DNA of 64,000 nt from Nothopassalora personata (taxonomy: Eukaryota > Ascomycota > Dothideomycetes > Mycosphaerellales > Mycosphaerellaceae). Every line of letters starts with the position of its first letter. Positions within the stretch are counted from its first letter, which is position 1. The translations under genes and the position numbers were made by a program. Below are positions 63,341 through 64,000 of the stretch, piece after piece. A model generated the notes under the pieces. It did not search any database, was not told where the DNA came from, and saw only the letters and a list, made by a program, of their open reading frames with translations. Where the stretch lies: assembly GCA_033816765.1 (NCBI GenBank), contig CM066292.1, forward strand, positions 1,178,001 to 1,242,000, written 5' to 3'.

Positions 63341-64000
63341 AAACTATCAGTAAAAGATCTAGGAATATAGAAAATAAACGTACCTATCCGCTAGAAGGAC
63401 TAGAATCTAAAGAAGCCGCCGTAGCCTCTTCTAAAGTTAGATATAACTAGAGAGTATTATCTAGAATTAAGGAAAGCTCTTCCTATAAGGGAATTAACAT
63501 CTAGAAGACATTATCTAATTCCTCTAAACTCCCCTCTAGAACGAGAAGGTATAATAAAGGCGTAGATAAGGCTTTAATACCCGTATTAGAAAGACTCTAG
63601 AGATCTTTAAAGTCTTTTACTATCGCCTTCTCCTTCCGATCCTTAGTAACGCAAAGTTATTTTCGAAGACGATGCACTTTTAACATTACCTTAGTTACCT
63701 TCTCTTTAGCTTCGTTAAGCCTACGCTTTAATTTTCGACGCTAATTACGGAGCCTTTCCTCCTTAGTCTAAGTAACGGTAAAGTTATACTTAATACCTTT
63801 CCGGATATATTCTAAATAACACCTTAATTATATATATACTATATAACGTAGACATTTCTTTCCCTTAAGTACTTAGGCCTTTTAATAACTAGAATAGGGG
63901 GGCGGTATTTTGCAACCTTTAGACTCGATACCTAGCGCTTAACGCTTATAACGCTCCTAGCGGGCTAGCTATTCGCCGCTTATAATTAGGAGAAGGAGGA
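63341..64000. other. RIPped sequence after gypsy-A copy 3
   Basis: No firm assignment. On the minus strand about 63590-63800 can be read as a charged, coiled-coil-like peptide with stops, possibly the tail of another transposon. A purine run, GGGGGGCGG, lies at 63897-63906. I see no 3' LTR-A before the window ends. Confidence 0.3.

Overview
The window looks like transposon-filled heterochromatin from a filamentous ascomycete with repeat-induced point mutation (RIP). I find no host gene, rRNA, intact tRNA or CRISPR array. The old sequence is depleted of CpA/TpG but keeps CpG. Former CAG and TGG codons read as TAG throughout, and catalytic Asp codons read as Asn. That is the CpA-to-TpA signature of RIP, not CpG deamination. 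The families (Ty3/gypsy chromoviruses, Ty1/copia, Tc1/mariner) fit Pezizomycotina; I cannot name a species.

Three young, unmutated elements, all on the minus strand, lie inside this graveyard. E1 (7351-14889) and E3 (54535-61935) are gypsy chromoviruses with Gag, a -1 frameshift and Pol ending in a chromodomain. E2 (29335-36512) is a copia element with one in-frame stop between Gag and Pol. Each is framed by near-identical LTRs (1 difference in 193, 0 in 161 and 1 in 206 bases) and short target duplications.

Layout. Left block: gypsy-A copy 1 (minus, 1-4085 and 17938-18456) holds a solo LTR (4086-17932), which was split by a partly RIPped copia, E5 (4364-17842). E5 in turn holds a 316-bp solo LTR and E1. 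Gypsy-A copy 2 (plus, 18457-24997) is interrupted by copy 1, carries a 0.57-kb miniature LTR element, and itself appears to split a Tc1/mariner relic (24998-25667). Middle block: unclassified repeats R1 and R2, an integrase fragment of gypsy-C carrying two solo LTRs, then a gypsy-C copy (28336-40640) holding E2 and a solo LTR of the E2 family. Right block: gypsy-A copy 3 (plus, 40720 to about 63340) is interrupted in turn by the RIPped gypsy E4 (44276-51060), a Tc1/mariner relic (52668-54048), E3 and repeat R3 (62069-63027).

Most notable signals. (1) In four different gypsy families the bases just inside the 5' LTR are complementary to a segment within that same LTR. The pairs differ in sequence between families but keep pairing, as expected for Tf1-like self-primed reverse transcription. 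(2) E1 and E3 share a frameshift-stimulating hairpin whose upper stem covaries, placed 5 nt after the slip site. (3) Both Pol frames run through the polypurine tract into the 3' LTR. (4) Both copia families carry a primer site complementary to a tRNA-Met anticodon loop.
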